Shown piece after piece: positions 24,255-34,263 of a stretch of 44,841 bases of DNA. A program made the translations under genes and the position numbers. Origin of the DNA: an uncultured Chromatiaceae bacterium (lineage in GTDB: Bacteria > Pseudomonadota > Gammaproteobacteria > Enterobacterales > Alteromonadaceae); contig CALJUX010000078.1 of assembly GCA_937978655.1 (NCBI GenBank), positions 1 to 44,841 on the forward strand, written 5' to 3'. Under the pieces are notes generated by a model. The model was not told the origin of the DNA. It saw only the letters and a program-made list of their open reading frames with translations, and made no database searches. Within the stretch, counting starts at the first letter, position 1, and the number at the start of each line of letters is the position of its first letter.

Positions 24255-27200
24255 ATGAAGCAATCGATGAATTTTGAGTTTTTACGGAAAAATTGGCCTG
24301 AACTTGCTGACTTTGGCGCTTATGCTGAAGAGTATGCGTTTAGCGACCCTCAAAGTGCATTGATTAAACTGCGCTCCTACGGCGAATTTATGGTGAACTT
24401 CATTTACCAGGTGCTGAATTTGCCATGCCTGCCAAAAGCCTCCTTCCACGACAAGCTGGTCGGTACTGATTTTGAGCAGCTGGCAGGCGCTGCCATTCTC
24501 GATAAATTTCACGCTATCAAAACGCTGGGTAATAAAGCCGCGCACGAAAACAAAGGCACCGATAAAGATGCTGTGTTTGCGGTCAAACAGAGTTATCAGT
24601 TAGGCGCCTGGTTTTATTGCAGCTACCACCAAGCCAAAGCGGATGTGATCCCGCCATTTATCGAATTTACCGCCGATGTATCGCCAACCCACAGCTTAAA
24701 GAAAAAGCTTGAACAAAAAGAAGAGCTGTACAAACAAGCGATGGCGGAGCTGGAGCGGCAGCAACAAGCCAATGAAAAACTACTGGCATCCGCCAAACAA
24801 ACAGTGGCTGTGCGCAACGAACCGATGTTCACGGCGTTTGCCACCAATAGCCAAACGGTCAGCAGCACCTTAAACCTTAACGAAGCGGAAACGCGCAAAT
24901 ATCTGATTGATATGGAGCTGCGCGAAGTAGGTTGGGACGTTTCTGACAACAACACATCCACCGATGAAGTGGGCCAGGAAGTCGAAGTTAAACACCAGCC
25001 TACTGAGACCGGTAAAGGCTATGTCGACTATGTACTGTGGGATGACGACGGCTTGCCGCTGGCGGTTGTTGAAGCCAAGAAAACTGCCAAAGATGCCCGT
25101 ATCGGTAAAAAGCAGGCCAAAGATTACGCCGACGCTTTAGAAAAAGAATACGGCCAGCGCCCGGTGATGTTTTATACCAACGGCCATGACATCTATATTT
25201 GGGATGATGTGCAAGGCTACCCTCCGCGGCAAATCTATGGTTTTTATTCCAAAGGTTCATTGCAACACTTGGTGAAGTTTCAGCGTATTGAAAAGATAAA
25301 GCTGCGCGATGTAAAGATTGGAACTGAGATCATCAATCGTCGTTATCAGTATGAAGCGGTTGAATGCGTACATGAAGCTTTTGAGCTTAAACGCCGCAAA
25401 GCTTTAGTGGTGCAAGCCACCGGCACCGGCAAGACCCGTGTGTCTATTGCCCTGGCGAAGTCCATGATGGACGCCAAATGGGTTAAGCGCATTCTGTTTT
25501 TATGCGATCGTAAAGAGCTCCGTAAACAAGCGGACAAAGCCTTTGTCGAGTTCTTGGGCGTCAAACCTTATGTGGTTGGCAAAAGCGATAAGAAATACCA
25601 GGACACCGCTCGCGTCTTTATCGCCACTTATCCAGGCATGATGGGCATTTATGAACGCTTTGATGTTGGCTACTTTGACCTCATTATTGCCGATGAATCG
25701 CACCGTTCGATTTATAACGTTTTTAGTAACCTGTTTAAGTACTTCGACTGTTTGCAACTGGGGTTGACTGCCACACCGGTAGAAATGGTGTCGCGATCTA
25801 CCTGCAATCTTTTTGGCTGTGATTATAAACTGCCGACCTACAACTACCCGTTAGAAAAAGCCATAGATCAAGAGCATTTGGTGCCATTTGAAATTGTCAC
25901 AATGACTACCAAATTTATGCGCGAAGGGATGAACCAGCGCTCTTTGTCTGACGAGCAGATTGCTGAATTAGAAGCGCAGGGCGAAGATCCGAACGAATTT
26001 GAGTTTGAATCGGCAGAAATAGACAAAGCGGTGTTAAACAAAGACACCAACCGCAAAGTGCTGCGCAACCTGATGCAAAACGGCATTAAAGATAAAGACA
26101 ACCAACTAATTGGCAAGTCGATTATCTTTGCCCGTCGCATCGACCATGCCCGTTTGTTAAAAGAATTGTTCGACGAAATGTACCCGGAGCTAAGCAAATG
26201 CTTCTGTGAAGTGATCCACTCCGACGAGCCGCGAGCCGAAGCATTAATTGATCAGTTTAAAATCACCGAAGAAGAAAAGGCTGCCGATCCGTCATTGCCC
26301 GATCCCATCACCCTGGCGATTTCTGTGGATATGCTCGACACCGGGATCGACGTGCCAAGCGTCGTCAACTTGGTGTTTGCCAAGCCTGTTAAATCCAAAG
26401 TGAAGTTCTGGCAGATGATTGGCCGTGGCACACGCCTGTGCAAAGACTTATTTGGCAAAGGTCATGATAAAAGCCGTTTTTTGATTTTCGACCACTGGAA
26501 TAACTTTGATTACTTCGAGTTTCATTACGAAGAAGTAGAGCCATCGAATGGCAAGTCGCTGGCGCAAAAACGCTTTGAGTTGCGCCTGCAACTCGCTGAA
26601 ACGGCCCTAAAAAAACTGGAACTGGCCGAGTTTGATACCGCCATCAAACTGTTGCAGCAAGACATTCAATCACTCGATATCCGCAATATCAACGTGCGTG
26701 ATCATTGGGCCAAAGTGGAGCAGTTATCAGATATCAAACTGCTAAAACAATTTGCCAAACCCACAGTGGCCATGCTGGAAGCCGATATTGCACCATTAAT
26801 GGATTGGCTGCCAATAAAAGGCCAAAGTAAAACATTTCGTTGGGATTGCCTGATAGCGCAAACCCAAATGGAACTGATTAAAAACCCGCAAGGCATTGGC
26901 GAGCTGCAGTTTGAAGTGCAAAGTGTGCTGGAGCGCCTGCCGAAAAACGTGGTGCAGGTGCAGGCAAAGGCTGCTGAAATTAAATTCCTGATGAACAATG
27001 ATAACTGGCCAAGTATTACTTTTGCCCAGTTAGAACAGCACCGCTTAGCCTTGCGTGACATCATGTATTTGCTTGAAGGTGAAATTCTGCCGCCAAACCC
27101 CGGCCCCAAATACACCGATATCAAAGAAGAAGACGCGCACACCGAGTACAAAACCCGAGCGGCCAATATCCACACGGTGGATTACAAGATTTATCAGCAA

Positions 27201-27683
27201 AAAGTGCAGGAAGCGCTTGAGCCCATCTTTGACAGCAACCCAGTCATTCAAAAAATTCGCCAGGGTAAAGCGGTCACATTAGATGAAATTGCCCAGTTAA
27301 ACGGTATCATTCATGCCAAGTATGCCGATTTGGATATTGAAACGCTGAAAACCTTCTATCCGGATACCAGCGAGCCACTCGATAAGCTGCTGCGCAGTAT
27401 TGTCGGCATGGATGCCAGCTACATCGAACAAAGCTTTACCGCGCTGTTGCAAAAACACCGCATGCCGCCGCAGGCGCTGCGGGTGATTGATATGTTAATT
27501 GGCCATATTGCCCGCAGTGGCGGCATTAAAATGGCCGATTTAGATCAGGCGCCTTACAACACCATTTATGACGGCATTTTGGGCAGTTCAGAAGATGAAG
27601 TGTTTTCACTACTGAAAACGCTGGAGTTGCCAGTGCCGCTCAGCAAAGCCGATATGACGGCCAGACAACAAGCCGGGCTTTAA
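24255..27683 (+). CDS. hsdR: Type I restriction enzyme HsdR subunit
   Basis: This protein has about 1142 residues. I place the start at ATG 24255 because it follows AAGAAGGAA and lies downstream of the sigma54 start point; an in-frame TTG at 24213 overlaps the -24 promoter element. Domains in order are an N-terminal DUF4145-like domain (about 5-135, ending GNKAAHENK), a coiled coil (about 150-190), a PD-(D/E)XK nuclease (Asp in YVDYVLW near 256; VVEAKK near 270) and an SF2 translocase (Walker A ATGTGKT near 388; DESH near 480; GLTATP near 505; DTGIDVPS and QMIGRGTR in the second RecA lobe), then a helical C-terminus that docks onto HsdM/HsdS. It cuts unmodified DNA after ATP-driven translocation. 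It is the first gene of the ten-gene operon. Confidence 0.95.
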   Translation: MKQSMNFEFLRKNWPELADFGAYAEEYAFSDPQSALIKLRSYGEFMVNFIYQVLNLPCLPKASFHDKLVGTDFEQLAGAAILDKFHAIKTLGNKAAHENKGTDKDAVFAVKQSYQLGAWFYCSYHQAKADVIPPFIEFTADVSPTHSLKKKLEQKEELYKQAMAELERQQQANEKLLASAKQTVAVRNEPMFTAFATNSQTVSSTLNLNEAETRKYLIDMELREVGWDVSDNNTSTDEVGQEVEVKHQPTETGKGYVDYVLWDDDGLPLAVVEAKKTAKDARIGKKQAKDYADALEKEYGQRPVMFYTNGHDIYIWDDVQGYPPRQIYGFYSKGSLQHLVKFQRIEKIKLRDVKIGTEIINRRYQYEAVECVHEAFELKRRKALVVQATGTGKTRVSIALAKSMMDAKWVKRILFLCDRKELRKQADKAFVEFLGVKPYVVGKSDKKYQDTARVFIATYPGMMGIYERFDVGYFDLIIADESHRSIYNVFSNLFKYFDCLQLGLTATPVEMVSRSTCNLFGCDYKLPTYNYPLEKAIDQEHLVPFEIVTMTTKFMREGMNQRSLSDEQIAELEAQGEDPNEFEFESAEIDKAVLNKDTNRKVLRNLMQNGIKDKDNQLIGKSIIFARRIDHARLLKELFDEMYPELSKCFCEVIHSDEPRAEALIDQFKITEEEKAADPSLPDPITLAISVDMLDTGIDVPSVVNLVFAKPVKSKVKFWQMIGRGTRLCKDLFGKGHDKSRFLIFDHWNNFDYFEFHYEEVEPSNGKSLAQKRFELRLQLAETALKKLELAEFDTAIKLLQQDIQSLDIRNINVRDHWAKVEQLSDIKLLKQFAKPTVAMLEADIAPLMDWLPIKGQSKTFRWDCLIAQTQMELIKNPQGIGELQFEVQSVLERLPKNVVQVQAKAAEIKFLMNNDNWPSITFAQLEQHRLALRDIMYLLEGEILPPNPGPKYTDIKEEDAHTEYKTRAANIHTVDYKIYQQKVQEALEPIFDSNPVIQKIRQGKAVTLDEIAQLNGIIHAKYADLDIETLKTFYPDTSEPLDKLLRSIVGMDASYIEQSFTALLQKHRMPPQALRVIDMLIGHIARSGGIKMADLDQAPYNTIYDGILGSSEDEVFSLLKTLELPVPLSKADMTARQQAGL

Positions 27684-27724
27684 AACCTATTTAAACAACA
27701 CGAAGATTTAAAGAAAGAGATTTT

Positions 27725-29266
27725 ATGATCACTGGTAAATTAAAAAGCGATATCAACAAGTTATGGGAAGAGTTCTGGACCGGCGGTATCGCGAATCCAC
27801 TGACAGTGATAGAACAAATCACCTTCCTGATGTACGCCCGCTTATTAGATTTACACGAACAGCGCGACGAAAAACGCGCCAAGCTGCGCGGCATTGCCTT
27901 TAAACGGCGCTTTAACGACGACCAGCAACATATCCGCTGGCACCGTTTTATCCACCAGGACAAAGACACCATGCTCAAGCTGGTGCGCGACGAAGTGTTC
28001 CCGCATTTTAAAAATGCCTCGGGCGAAGGCTCGTTATTTGCCGAGTTTATGAAAGACGCCCAGTGCATGATCCAAAAGCCAACGCTGATGGAATCGGCCG
28101 TTGAGATGATTGATAAGCTGCCGCTGGAAGACAGCGACACCAAAGGGGATTTGTACGAGTACCTGCTGAGCAAACTCACCACCGCCGGTATTAACGGCCA
28201 GTTCCGCACCCCGCGCCATATAATCCGCGCTATGGTTGAAATGCTCGACCCCACAGTGGAAGACCGTATTGTCGACCCAAGCTGCGGTACCGCCGGCTTT
28301 TTAACGGTGGCCTACGAATATTTGCTGGAAAAATACACCTCGCCCGAAGGCGTACATACCGAAACTGTGGTAGGCGACAACGGCGAGCCGCAGCAAGTCA
28401 AAATCTACAGTGGTGACTTGCTGGTGGAACACCGCGATTACGTCAACACTGATATGTTCCACGGTTTTGACTTCGACGCCACTATGCTACGCATTGCCGC
28501 CATGAACCTGGTGATGCACGGTGTGACTGAACCTGACGTGCATTATCAGGATACGTTGAGCGGCAGCTTTACAGAGCGTTTCCCCAATCAAAGTAAAGAC
28601 GCTTATACCATGTGTATCGCCAATCCGCCGTTTAAAGGCTCTCTGGATGAAGAAGACGTCGACCCAGCCATTTTGCGCATGGTAAAAACCAAAAAAACCG
28701 AGCTGTTATTTGTGGCGCAAATTCTGCGCCTGCTAAAAAACGGTGGCAAAACCGCCATTATCGTGCCAGACGGCGTGTTGTTTGGTTCATCCAACGCCCA
28801 CCAGCAACTGCGCCAGCACATTATTGAAAACAACGAGCTGCAAGCGGTGGTGTCGTTGCCATCGGGCGTATTTAAACCCTACGCTGGTGTGTCGACTGCG
28901 ATTTTGTTTATCACCAAAGGCTCACGCACCGACCACGTTTGGTTTTACGACGTGCAAGCTGACGGCATGAGCCTGGATGACAAGCGCACGCCAATTAAAG
29001 ACAACGACTTACCAGATTTGGTCGCTCAATTTAAAAAGCGTGATAAAGCCATTGCCGAAACCGCGCAAAACGATCGCAGCCAAAAAGCCTTTTGGGTCAG
29101 TAAAGCCGATATCGTCGGCAATAAATACGACCTATCGATTAACCGCTATAAACAAGTGGTGTACGCCGAACAGCAGTATGACGACCCGAAAGTGATCCTC
29201 AGTAAATTAGTCGCGCTGGAAAACGACATTCTGGCGGATTTAAAAGCGCTGGAGGAAATGCTGTGA
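27725..29266 (+). CDS. hsdM: Type I restriction-modification methyltransferase HsdM
   Basis: This protein has 513 residues, typical for HsdM. The N-terminal helical domain (about 1-150) is followed by a class I methyltransferase with the AdoMet-binding motif DPSCGTAGFL near 183 and the catalytic NPPF near 299, which marks an N6-adenine methyltransferase. It protects the host genome at the sequence read by HsdS. It starts 41 nt after hsdR with AAGAAAGAGA upstream, and its stop overlaps the hsdS start. Codon use is GC-richer than in hsdS and the helicase downstream. Confidence 0.96.
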   Translation: MITGKLKSDINKLWEEFWTGGIANPLTVIEQITFLMYARLLDLHEQRDEKRAKLRGIAFKRRFNDDQQHIRWHRFIHQDKDTMLKLVRDEVFPHFKNASGEGSLFAEFMKDAQCMIQKPTLMESAVEMIDKLPLEDSDTKGDLYEYLLSKLTTAGINGQFRTPRHIIRAMVEMLDPTVEDRIVDPSCGTAGFLTVAYEYLLEKYTSPEGVHTETVVGDNGEPQQVKIYSGDLLVEHRDYVNTDMFHGFDFDATMLRIAAMNLVMHGVTEPDVHYQDTLSGSFTERFPNQSKDAYTMCIANPPFKGSLDEEDVDPAILRMVKTKKTELLFVAQILRLLKNGGKTAIIVPDGVLFGSSNAHQQLRQHIIENNELQAVVSLPSGVFKPYAGVSTAILFITKGSRTDHVWFYDVQADGMSLDDKRTPIKDNDLPDLVAQFKKRDKAIAETAQNDRSQKAFWVSKADIVGNKYDLSINRYKQVVYAEQQYDDPKVILSKLVALENDILADLKALEEML

Positions 29267-30465
29267 GTTGGCCGATGGTGAAAATCGGGTCCTGTATTGA
29301 AAAAATTAAGTCATGGAACCCACTCAAATCTGCTGATACAGACTCGTTCTTATATATTGACTTGAGCTCTGTTGATAAGGACAAAAAAGAAATTGATCTG
29401 AGCTCAGTAGTTTCAATTTTGCCTAGCGACGCCCCAAGTCGTGCAAGGCAACTTGTAAAAGCTAACGATGTTCTCGTCTCAACTGTCAGACCTAATCTGA
29501 ATGGTGTGGCGTTAGTAAGTGAGAGTTTCTGTGGTGCAACTGCATCAACAGGGTATTGCGTGCTTCGTGCTAATGCCCAGAAACTAGACAGTAGATTTTT
29601 ATTTTATTGGGTTCAAACGCAGTCTTTCATCTCGGATATGGTTAAAAAGGCAACGGGGGCAAATTATCCAGCTGTTTCTGACAAAATTATTATGGATAGT
29701 GAAATCCCACTCCCACCACTAGCCGAGCAAAAACGGATTGCTGCGATACTGGACAAAGCCGACGCCATCCGCCGCAAACGCCAACAAGCCATCCAACTAG
29801 CCGACGACTTCCTCCGCGCCGTCTTCCTACAAATGTTCGGCGACCCAGTCACCAACCCAAAAGGGTGGGAGGTTAAGCCACTCGAATTTTTCATCAAAAA
29901 TAAAAACGATTTAGTTGATGGGCCCTTTGGTTCTAGCATTAATACGCAAATCGACTATATCGAAGATGGAGAAATTCCTGTTATTAGAACAAAAAATGTT
30001 ACTGCAGATGGTTTTTTTAATGCTGATGACTTGAAGTTTATGAGTCGAGAAAAGTATGAGTCAGTTATTAGAAGCCAAGTATTACCAGGGGACATAGTAC
30101 TAACAAAGGTCGGGACCATAGGCAATGTATGCATTTTCCCAGCGACATTCCATGAAGCGGTTCTTTCTACTACAGGAAGTTGCAGAATTAGACTGGATTT
30201 GTCAAAAATAAACAAATTGTATTTCTATTTTTACCTGAAATTTTACAAGCCTAAGATGCTTGAAATTGCCTCAGCTGGAGTACAACCATTTTTAAACATG
30301 AAGCATATCAAGAGTTTTATGGTTCCCTTACCAAATCTCAAAATTCAGGAAGATTTTTTTGCTATTGCCGAAAAGAATATGAATCTAAAAGCTAAGTTAG
30401 CTAATCTAGCAAATAATGATCTTTTCGATGCATTAAGTGAAAAAGCCTTTTCTGGCCAGCTATAA
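29263..30465 (+). CDS. hsdS: Type I specificity subunit HsdS
   Basis: This 400-residue protein starts at a GTG overlapping the hsdM stop (GTGA), so expression is coupled. It has two target-recognition domains (about 1-150 and 205-370), each followed by a conserved helical spacer. The central one reads PLPPLAEQKRIAAILDKADA followed by IRRKRQQAIQLADDFLRAVF; the C-terminal one ends NDLFDALSEKAFSGQL. The DNA for the central spacer is visibly GC-rich like hsdM, while both recognition domains are AT-rich. That pattern fits domain exchange by recombination. HsdS sets the bipartite recognition sequence for both methylation and cutting. Confidence 0.95.
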   Translation: MSWPMVKIGSCIEKIKSWNPLKSADTDSFLYIDLSSVDKDKKEIDLSSVVSILPSDAPSRARQLVKANDVLVSTVRPNLNGVALVSESFCGATASTGYCVLRANAQKLDSRFLFYWVQTQSFISDMVKKATGANYPAVSDKIIMDSEIPLPPLAEQKRIAAILDKADAIRRKRQQAIQLADDFLRAVFLQMFGDPVTNPKGWEVKPLEFFIKNKNDLVDGPFGSSINTQIDYIEDGEIPVIRTKNVTADGFFNADDLKFMSREKYESVIRSQVLPGDIVLTKVGTIGNVCIFPATFHEAVLSTTGSCRIRLDLSKINKLYFYFYLKFYKPKMLEIASAGVQPFLNMKHIKSFMVPLPNLKIQEDFFAIAEKNMNLKAKLANLANNDLFDALSEKAFSGQL

Positions 30466-30487
30466 AAGAAAGACAAGGATGTTGTAA

Positions 30488-33400
30488 ATGAATATTTGTG
30501 GTTTTTCGATTAATGCCCAGCTTTGGCAAAGTTTAAGGTATTGCCAGCAAGAGAGCATACAAACGGCATTGAGTTATTTAAGAAAGCCTTTTGATGAGGC
30601 GTTGAAATCTTGCTTGATCAGTTTACCGACTGGTGCAGGAAAATCAGGAGTTATAAGCGTAGTTAGTCACAAAGCGACTCAAAAGAAAACGCTTGTTCTT
30701 TGTCACCGCCGAGCAGTATGCGATCAGCTGTTCACAGAAATTCGCGGTAAATTTTTTCGTGAGCGTGCGCCGGGTCAATCTATTAAATTAAAGAAAGTTT
30801 TTAGCAATATAGATGACACGTCTGCTAATGGTATTTATGTTTCTACATTTCAGAAACTGAGTACTTTCGATTCTGTTAAGTTAGCTGAACTCAAGAAAAA
30901 CATCGATTTAATCATTATTGATGAAGGACATGCTGAACCATCACCCGTTTGGAGCACCTTGGTCAGAGATCTGGATGCGCACAAAATTGTCATTACAGCA
31001 ACGCCTTACCGTAATGATCTCTTTCAATTCGATATCAGTGCTGATTATAGTTTTATTTATACCTTTGAAAAAGCTTTGGCAGATGGCGTTTTAAAAGAAC
31101 CTACCTTCGAATCCGTCCAAGCCGATCAGCTGAGTAACAGCATTCGGATTTTTTTGAACGAACATCCGACCACAAAATGTATAATTAAGTGCAACAAATT
31201 TGAAGACGTCGAATTTTATTATGCCCAATTAAATGATGACTTTAACGTTCTTGCTATTCATGACCAATACGCCGGTGATCAGCGTGAAAACGCTAAGTCT
31301 TCAGTTCCTGCAAATCTAAAAGGCTCAAAGGTTGAAGTGATTATTCATCAGCGAAAGCTTGATGAAGGTGTGGACATCCCACAAGCCAAGTTATTGATTC
31401 TTACATACCCTGTTGGCAGTGGTAGAGAATTAGTGCAAACAATAGGGCGTGTTGTCAGGGTTTTTGGTGACATTGAGCCGAAAGTCATAGAGATCGCAAA
31501 TGATGCAAATGAAAAAATGTGGCTTAATTACAGACTTTTTGATGCATCACTTAACAGCCAAGCAGCCGTAAAGAAGTTCATTGATTCATTAGATGCAAAT
31601 AAACTGATAGAGCTATATCTGAACGCGTTCCCAGACGTTAGCTACTATGGTAATAGATTTTTAGCTAAATTCGATCTCAATTCATTTGAACCTGATGATT
31701 CGTTAATAATACCTACTGCTTCCATTTGCTTTTTAAAGACAATACCAGGTTTCACTGCCGAGCTTCTTTCCGATATGTTGTATTGGCGGTGCAATAACGG
31801 AGGCGAGTTAGCAAAAAATTTTGTTTCCTCTTCGGGTATTCATTCAGTCATTTCAATCGCATTTAACCGGTCAAAATTCTTAAGAAATCAGTTTTTATTT
31901 GAACCTTCATTGGAAGTGACGCTGTTCAAACTATTGTCTAACGGCGTGGTAGCTATATTCGATAGCCGTGGTAGGCGTTTTAATAATGACATCGATCTTG
32001 CGTTAGGTTCTGCTGTCTCGCAAGAAATTTTATTCAAAATATTGAACCTAGGAAAAAGCGCAAAGACAAGAGAGGCGAGTAGCAGATCTATAAGCACTGC
32101 GAATTTACGTCCTGAAAATATTGCAATTAAAGGGCGTAATTTAGATCAGGGTGCCGATCCCCAAATGAATGCTTCTTACAGATTGTCCACAGCAATTTTA
32201 GACACTTATGATGGAACGAATGCAAAATCAGGAAGCTTCTATATCGGTGTTGATTCAGGACGGATTTCTGACCAAAAAGAAAACTCCTTTAGCCTTAGCG
32301 AATTAAATGAATGGTTAGAAACAGTAGATAGTATTTTTAAAACGAGCGGGAACATGAGGAGCAACTTAATCGATTCTTTTGCAAAGCCTATCCCCGTAGA
32401 TAAAAGTTTAAGCATTCAAAGTGTTGTTTTCGATTTTCCCTCACCAGTTCAATTAGAAATTGAAGGTAATCATTACAGTATCGATAATACTTTCCATTAT
32501 CGGGGTTATAATAATGGTCTCTTACTTGTAGAGGGCGTGCCTGATTCTAAAGTTGAAATAAAACTAATTTCAGAAGAACCTTATATTGAAATTGTGACCG
32601 AAAAAGTTATCAAATATCTTGATGTTAATGGCTGTTACGTGCCCGATATACCCAGATTTTTAATGACTAAAATACATAAAATTTTACTTAATAAAGGTGT
32701 CGGATACTCGGATGGAAAATTTTATCAACTAACGCTACCTATAATAAATGAATTCGACTTTCAAACATCGAACTTAGCCAAAGTTGTTATTGCATTACCT
32801 GAGCTGCTAAATAAAGCTCTAGATGAGAAAGGTCTGATCAAGACAGGTCCGCTTAAAGGTGTCTACCAAGTTGTAAATCAAGAGTTTAGCCAGAGCTCGG
32901 TTTTTTATCTTTTAGATAAAATAAAATCTTACAGTCTTCCCAATCCTACATTAAAAGACTTAGGCCCTTTTGGACCTTTTGTACCGGGTGCTGATATTCT
33001 TTTAAACACGGATATGGGTACTGAACCCGCGGACTTTATTATTTCATCAGCAAGTAAGTTGATCTACGTTCATGTTAAATGTGGTGACTCATCTAAACCT
33101 CAGTCATCAGCAGGTGCTTTAGCCGAAGTTGGTTCTCAAGCAATTAAGAATATTGAAATGTTGCTTACTCACAATCAAATGTTAAAACCTGGGAATTGGA
33201 ACCAATTATCATCTCCATGGCCGTCTAGTGTAGCTAAGTTGCAGATGTTTGAAAGGATTAGGTTGGCGGGTGGCACGAGATATACAGCTAGTTCTGATGC
33301 GGCTCGTGAAGCTAAGTTGGATGAGATCTGGGAAACAATTTCGCAAAGAAGACGCTCTAGTGCCGTAACCAAGGAAATATGGATAGTGGCGGCTAATAGT

Positions 33401-33544
33401 TTTTCGTTGAAAGACTTTTCGACACAATTAAAGGCAGGTTCTTTATCTAGGAGTGAGACTTTGCAAGCTTATCAATTAATAAATAGTTGGATTTCAATTG
33501 CCAATAACAATGATGTTGATTTAAAAATATTCGTGTCTCCTTGA
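30488..33544 (+). CDS. Superfamily II DEAD/DEAH helicase with possible C-terminal nuclease-like domain
   Basis: This protein has 1018 residues. Helicase motifs are LPTGAGKS near 46 (Walker A), IIDEGHAEPS near 143 (Walker B), ITATPYRND near 170 and DEGVDIPQ with QTIGRVVR for the second RecA lobe (to about 330). The long remaining part (about 380-1018) is unlike known helicases. Near 840 it has EPADFIISSASKLIYVHVKC, which resembles a PD-(D/E)XK-like Asp...x-Lys arrangement in which the Glu is His, so nuclease activity is doubtful. It lies 22 nt after hsdS in the same operon. A role in processing or translocating DNA alongside the type I enzyme is likely. Its AT-rich coding sequence differs from hsdR/M. 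Confidence 0.8.
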   Translation: MNICGFSINAQLWQSLRYCQQESIQTALSYLRKPFDEALKSCLISLPTGAGKSGVISVVSHKATQKKTLVLCHRRAVCDQLFTEIRGKFFRERAPGQSIKLKKVFSNIDDTSANGIYVSTFQKLSTFDSVKLAELKKNIDLIIIDEGHAEPSPVWSTLVRDLDAHKIVITATPYRNDLFQFDISADYSFIYTFEKALADGVLKEPTFESVQADQLSNSIRIFLNEHPTTKCIIKCNKFEDVEFYYAQLNDDFNVLAIHDQYAGDQRENAKSSVPANLKGSKVEVIIHQRKLDEGVDIPQAKLLILTYPVGSGRELVQTIGRVVRVFGDIEPKVIEIANDANEKMWLNYRLFDASLNSQAAVKKFIDSLDANKLIELYLNAFPDVSYYGNRFLAKFDLNSFEPDDSLIIPTASICFLKTIPGFTAELLSDMLYWRCNNGGELAKNFVSSSGIHSVISIAFNRSKFLRNQFLFEPSLEVTLFKLLSNGVVAIFDSRGRRFNNDIDLALGSAVSQEILFKILNLGKSAKTREASSRSISTANLRPENIAIKGRNLDQGADPQMNASYRLSTAILDTYDGTNAKSGSFYIGVDSGRISDQKENSFSLSELNEWLETVDSIFKTSGNMRSNLIDSFAKPIPVDKSLSIQSVVFDFPSPVQLEIEGNHYSIDNTFHYRGYNNGLLLVEGVPDSKVEIKLISEEPYIEIVTEKVIKYLDVNGCYVPDIPRFLMTKIHKILLNKGVGYSDGKFYQLTLPIINEFDFQTSNLAKVVIALPELLNKALDEKGLIKTGPLKGVYQVVNQEFSQSSVFYLLDKIKSYSLPNPTLKDLGPFGPFVPGADILLNTDMGTEPADFIISSASKLIYVHVKCGDSSKPQSSAGALAEVGSQAIKNIEMLLTHNQMLKPGNWNQLSSPWPSSVAKLQMFERIRLAGGTRYTASSDAAREAKLDEIWETISQRRRSSAVTKEIWIVAANSFSLKDFSTQLKAGSLSRSETLQAYQLINSWISIANNNDVDLKIFVSP

Positions 33545-33546
33545 TT

Positions 33547-34254
33547 ATGAATGCTCAATTATCAATAAATGACAAATATCTACAAGCACTTAGTCAAACA
33601 ACTGACTGGCTAACCGTCTCTGAGTGGGCTTGCAAGGTTGCCGAGGTTTACCCAGACTTGCTGGTTGCTGCCGACGCCCAAGCTGCCAAGCAGAAAAATG
33701 ACACCACTGGTCTTCGCGAAATTGCCGCACGTTTAAGTTCTCGTTTATCCAGCGGTGGTTTTGGTGCCTCGGTCGAAGTTGATGCCAGCGAGCGGCCGAA
33801 AAAAGTGCGTTTTTTATCGGCCGTTGAGCAAAAAGAACATGAAGCGCAAGAGGTGGAAGAAGACTTAGCACCACTTCGCCGTATCGATATCATTAAACGC
33901 GACAGTGAACAGCTGAGTGTGGCCGAGCAATATCGTGTCGACGAGTTTGAAGCCATCAGCCGCCAACTGAAAACTTACTTTGGGCTGGATTTTGAAGTAG
34001 ACCATGCTTCGGCTTTACTGAACCCCAAAACACCAGGCAAACACCACCCAGATAATTTGCAACTGCTGCTCAAGACCCACAACGGCAAAAAGAACGCCAG
34101 CAACTGGCCACGTTTTAGCTTCGCCGAGCAAAAGCAATACATTGAAGCCGCCATTACTTTGCAAAGCCTGGTCGCTGCTCGGATGAATGTGGAGGTTGTC
34201 AGCAGCGTGAAAGATTCGCTGCTGCAACGGCTTGAAGCGGTTTATGGCGGATAA
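33547..34254 (+). CDS. HNH endonuclease-like protein
   Basis: This protein has about 235 residues. The C-terminal part contains DFEVDHASALLNP near 150, DNLQLLLKTHNGKK near 170 and the surrounding NWPRF, matching an HNH fold (catalytic His in VDH, central Asn in DNLQ, last His in THNGKK). The N-terminal 60 residues look like a small helical domain (TTDWLTVSEWACKVAEVYP). The ATG at 33547 is 2 nt after the helicase stop codon; an in-frame TTG six bases earlier would overlap it. It probably acts together with the upstream helicase to cut DNA. Confidence 0.82.
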   Translation: MNAQLSINDKYLQALSQTTDWLTVSEWACKVAEVYPDLLVAADAQAAKQKNDTTGLREIAARLSSRLSSGGFGASVEVDASERPKKVRFLSAVEQKEHEAQEVEEDLAPLRRIDIIKRDSEQLSVAEQYRVDEFEAISRQLKTYFGLDFEVDHASALLNPKTPGKHHPDNLQLLLKTHNGKKNASNWPRFSFAEQKQYIEAAITLQSLVAARMNVEVVSSVKDSLLQRLEAVYGG

Positions 34255-34263
34255 GGAACCTGC

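Noticed and set aside
22464..24255. CRISPR array or Cas genes expected near a CARF protein
   Set aside because: No direct-repeat array with regular spacing and no cas-type proteins are visible. The only Cas-related similarities are the CARF domain and the Cas4-like nuclease at 9667-11646, both known outside CRISPR.
27691..28254. 187-aa minus-strand reading frame
   Set aside because: It lies wholly opposite hsdM, which has complete catalytic motifs, and has a Ser/Arg-rich composition typical of antisense shadows.
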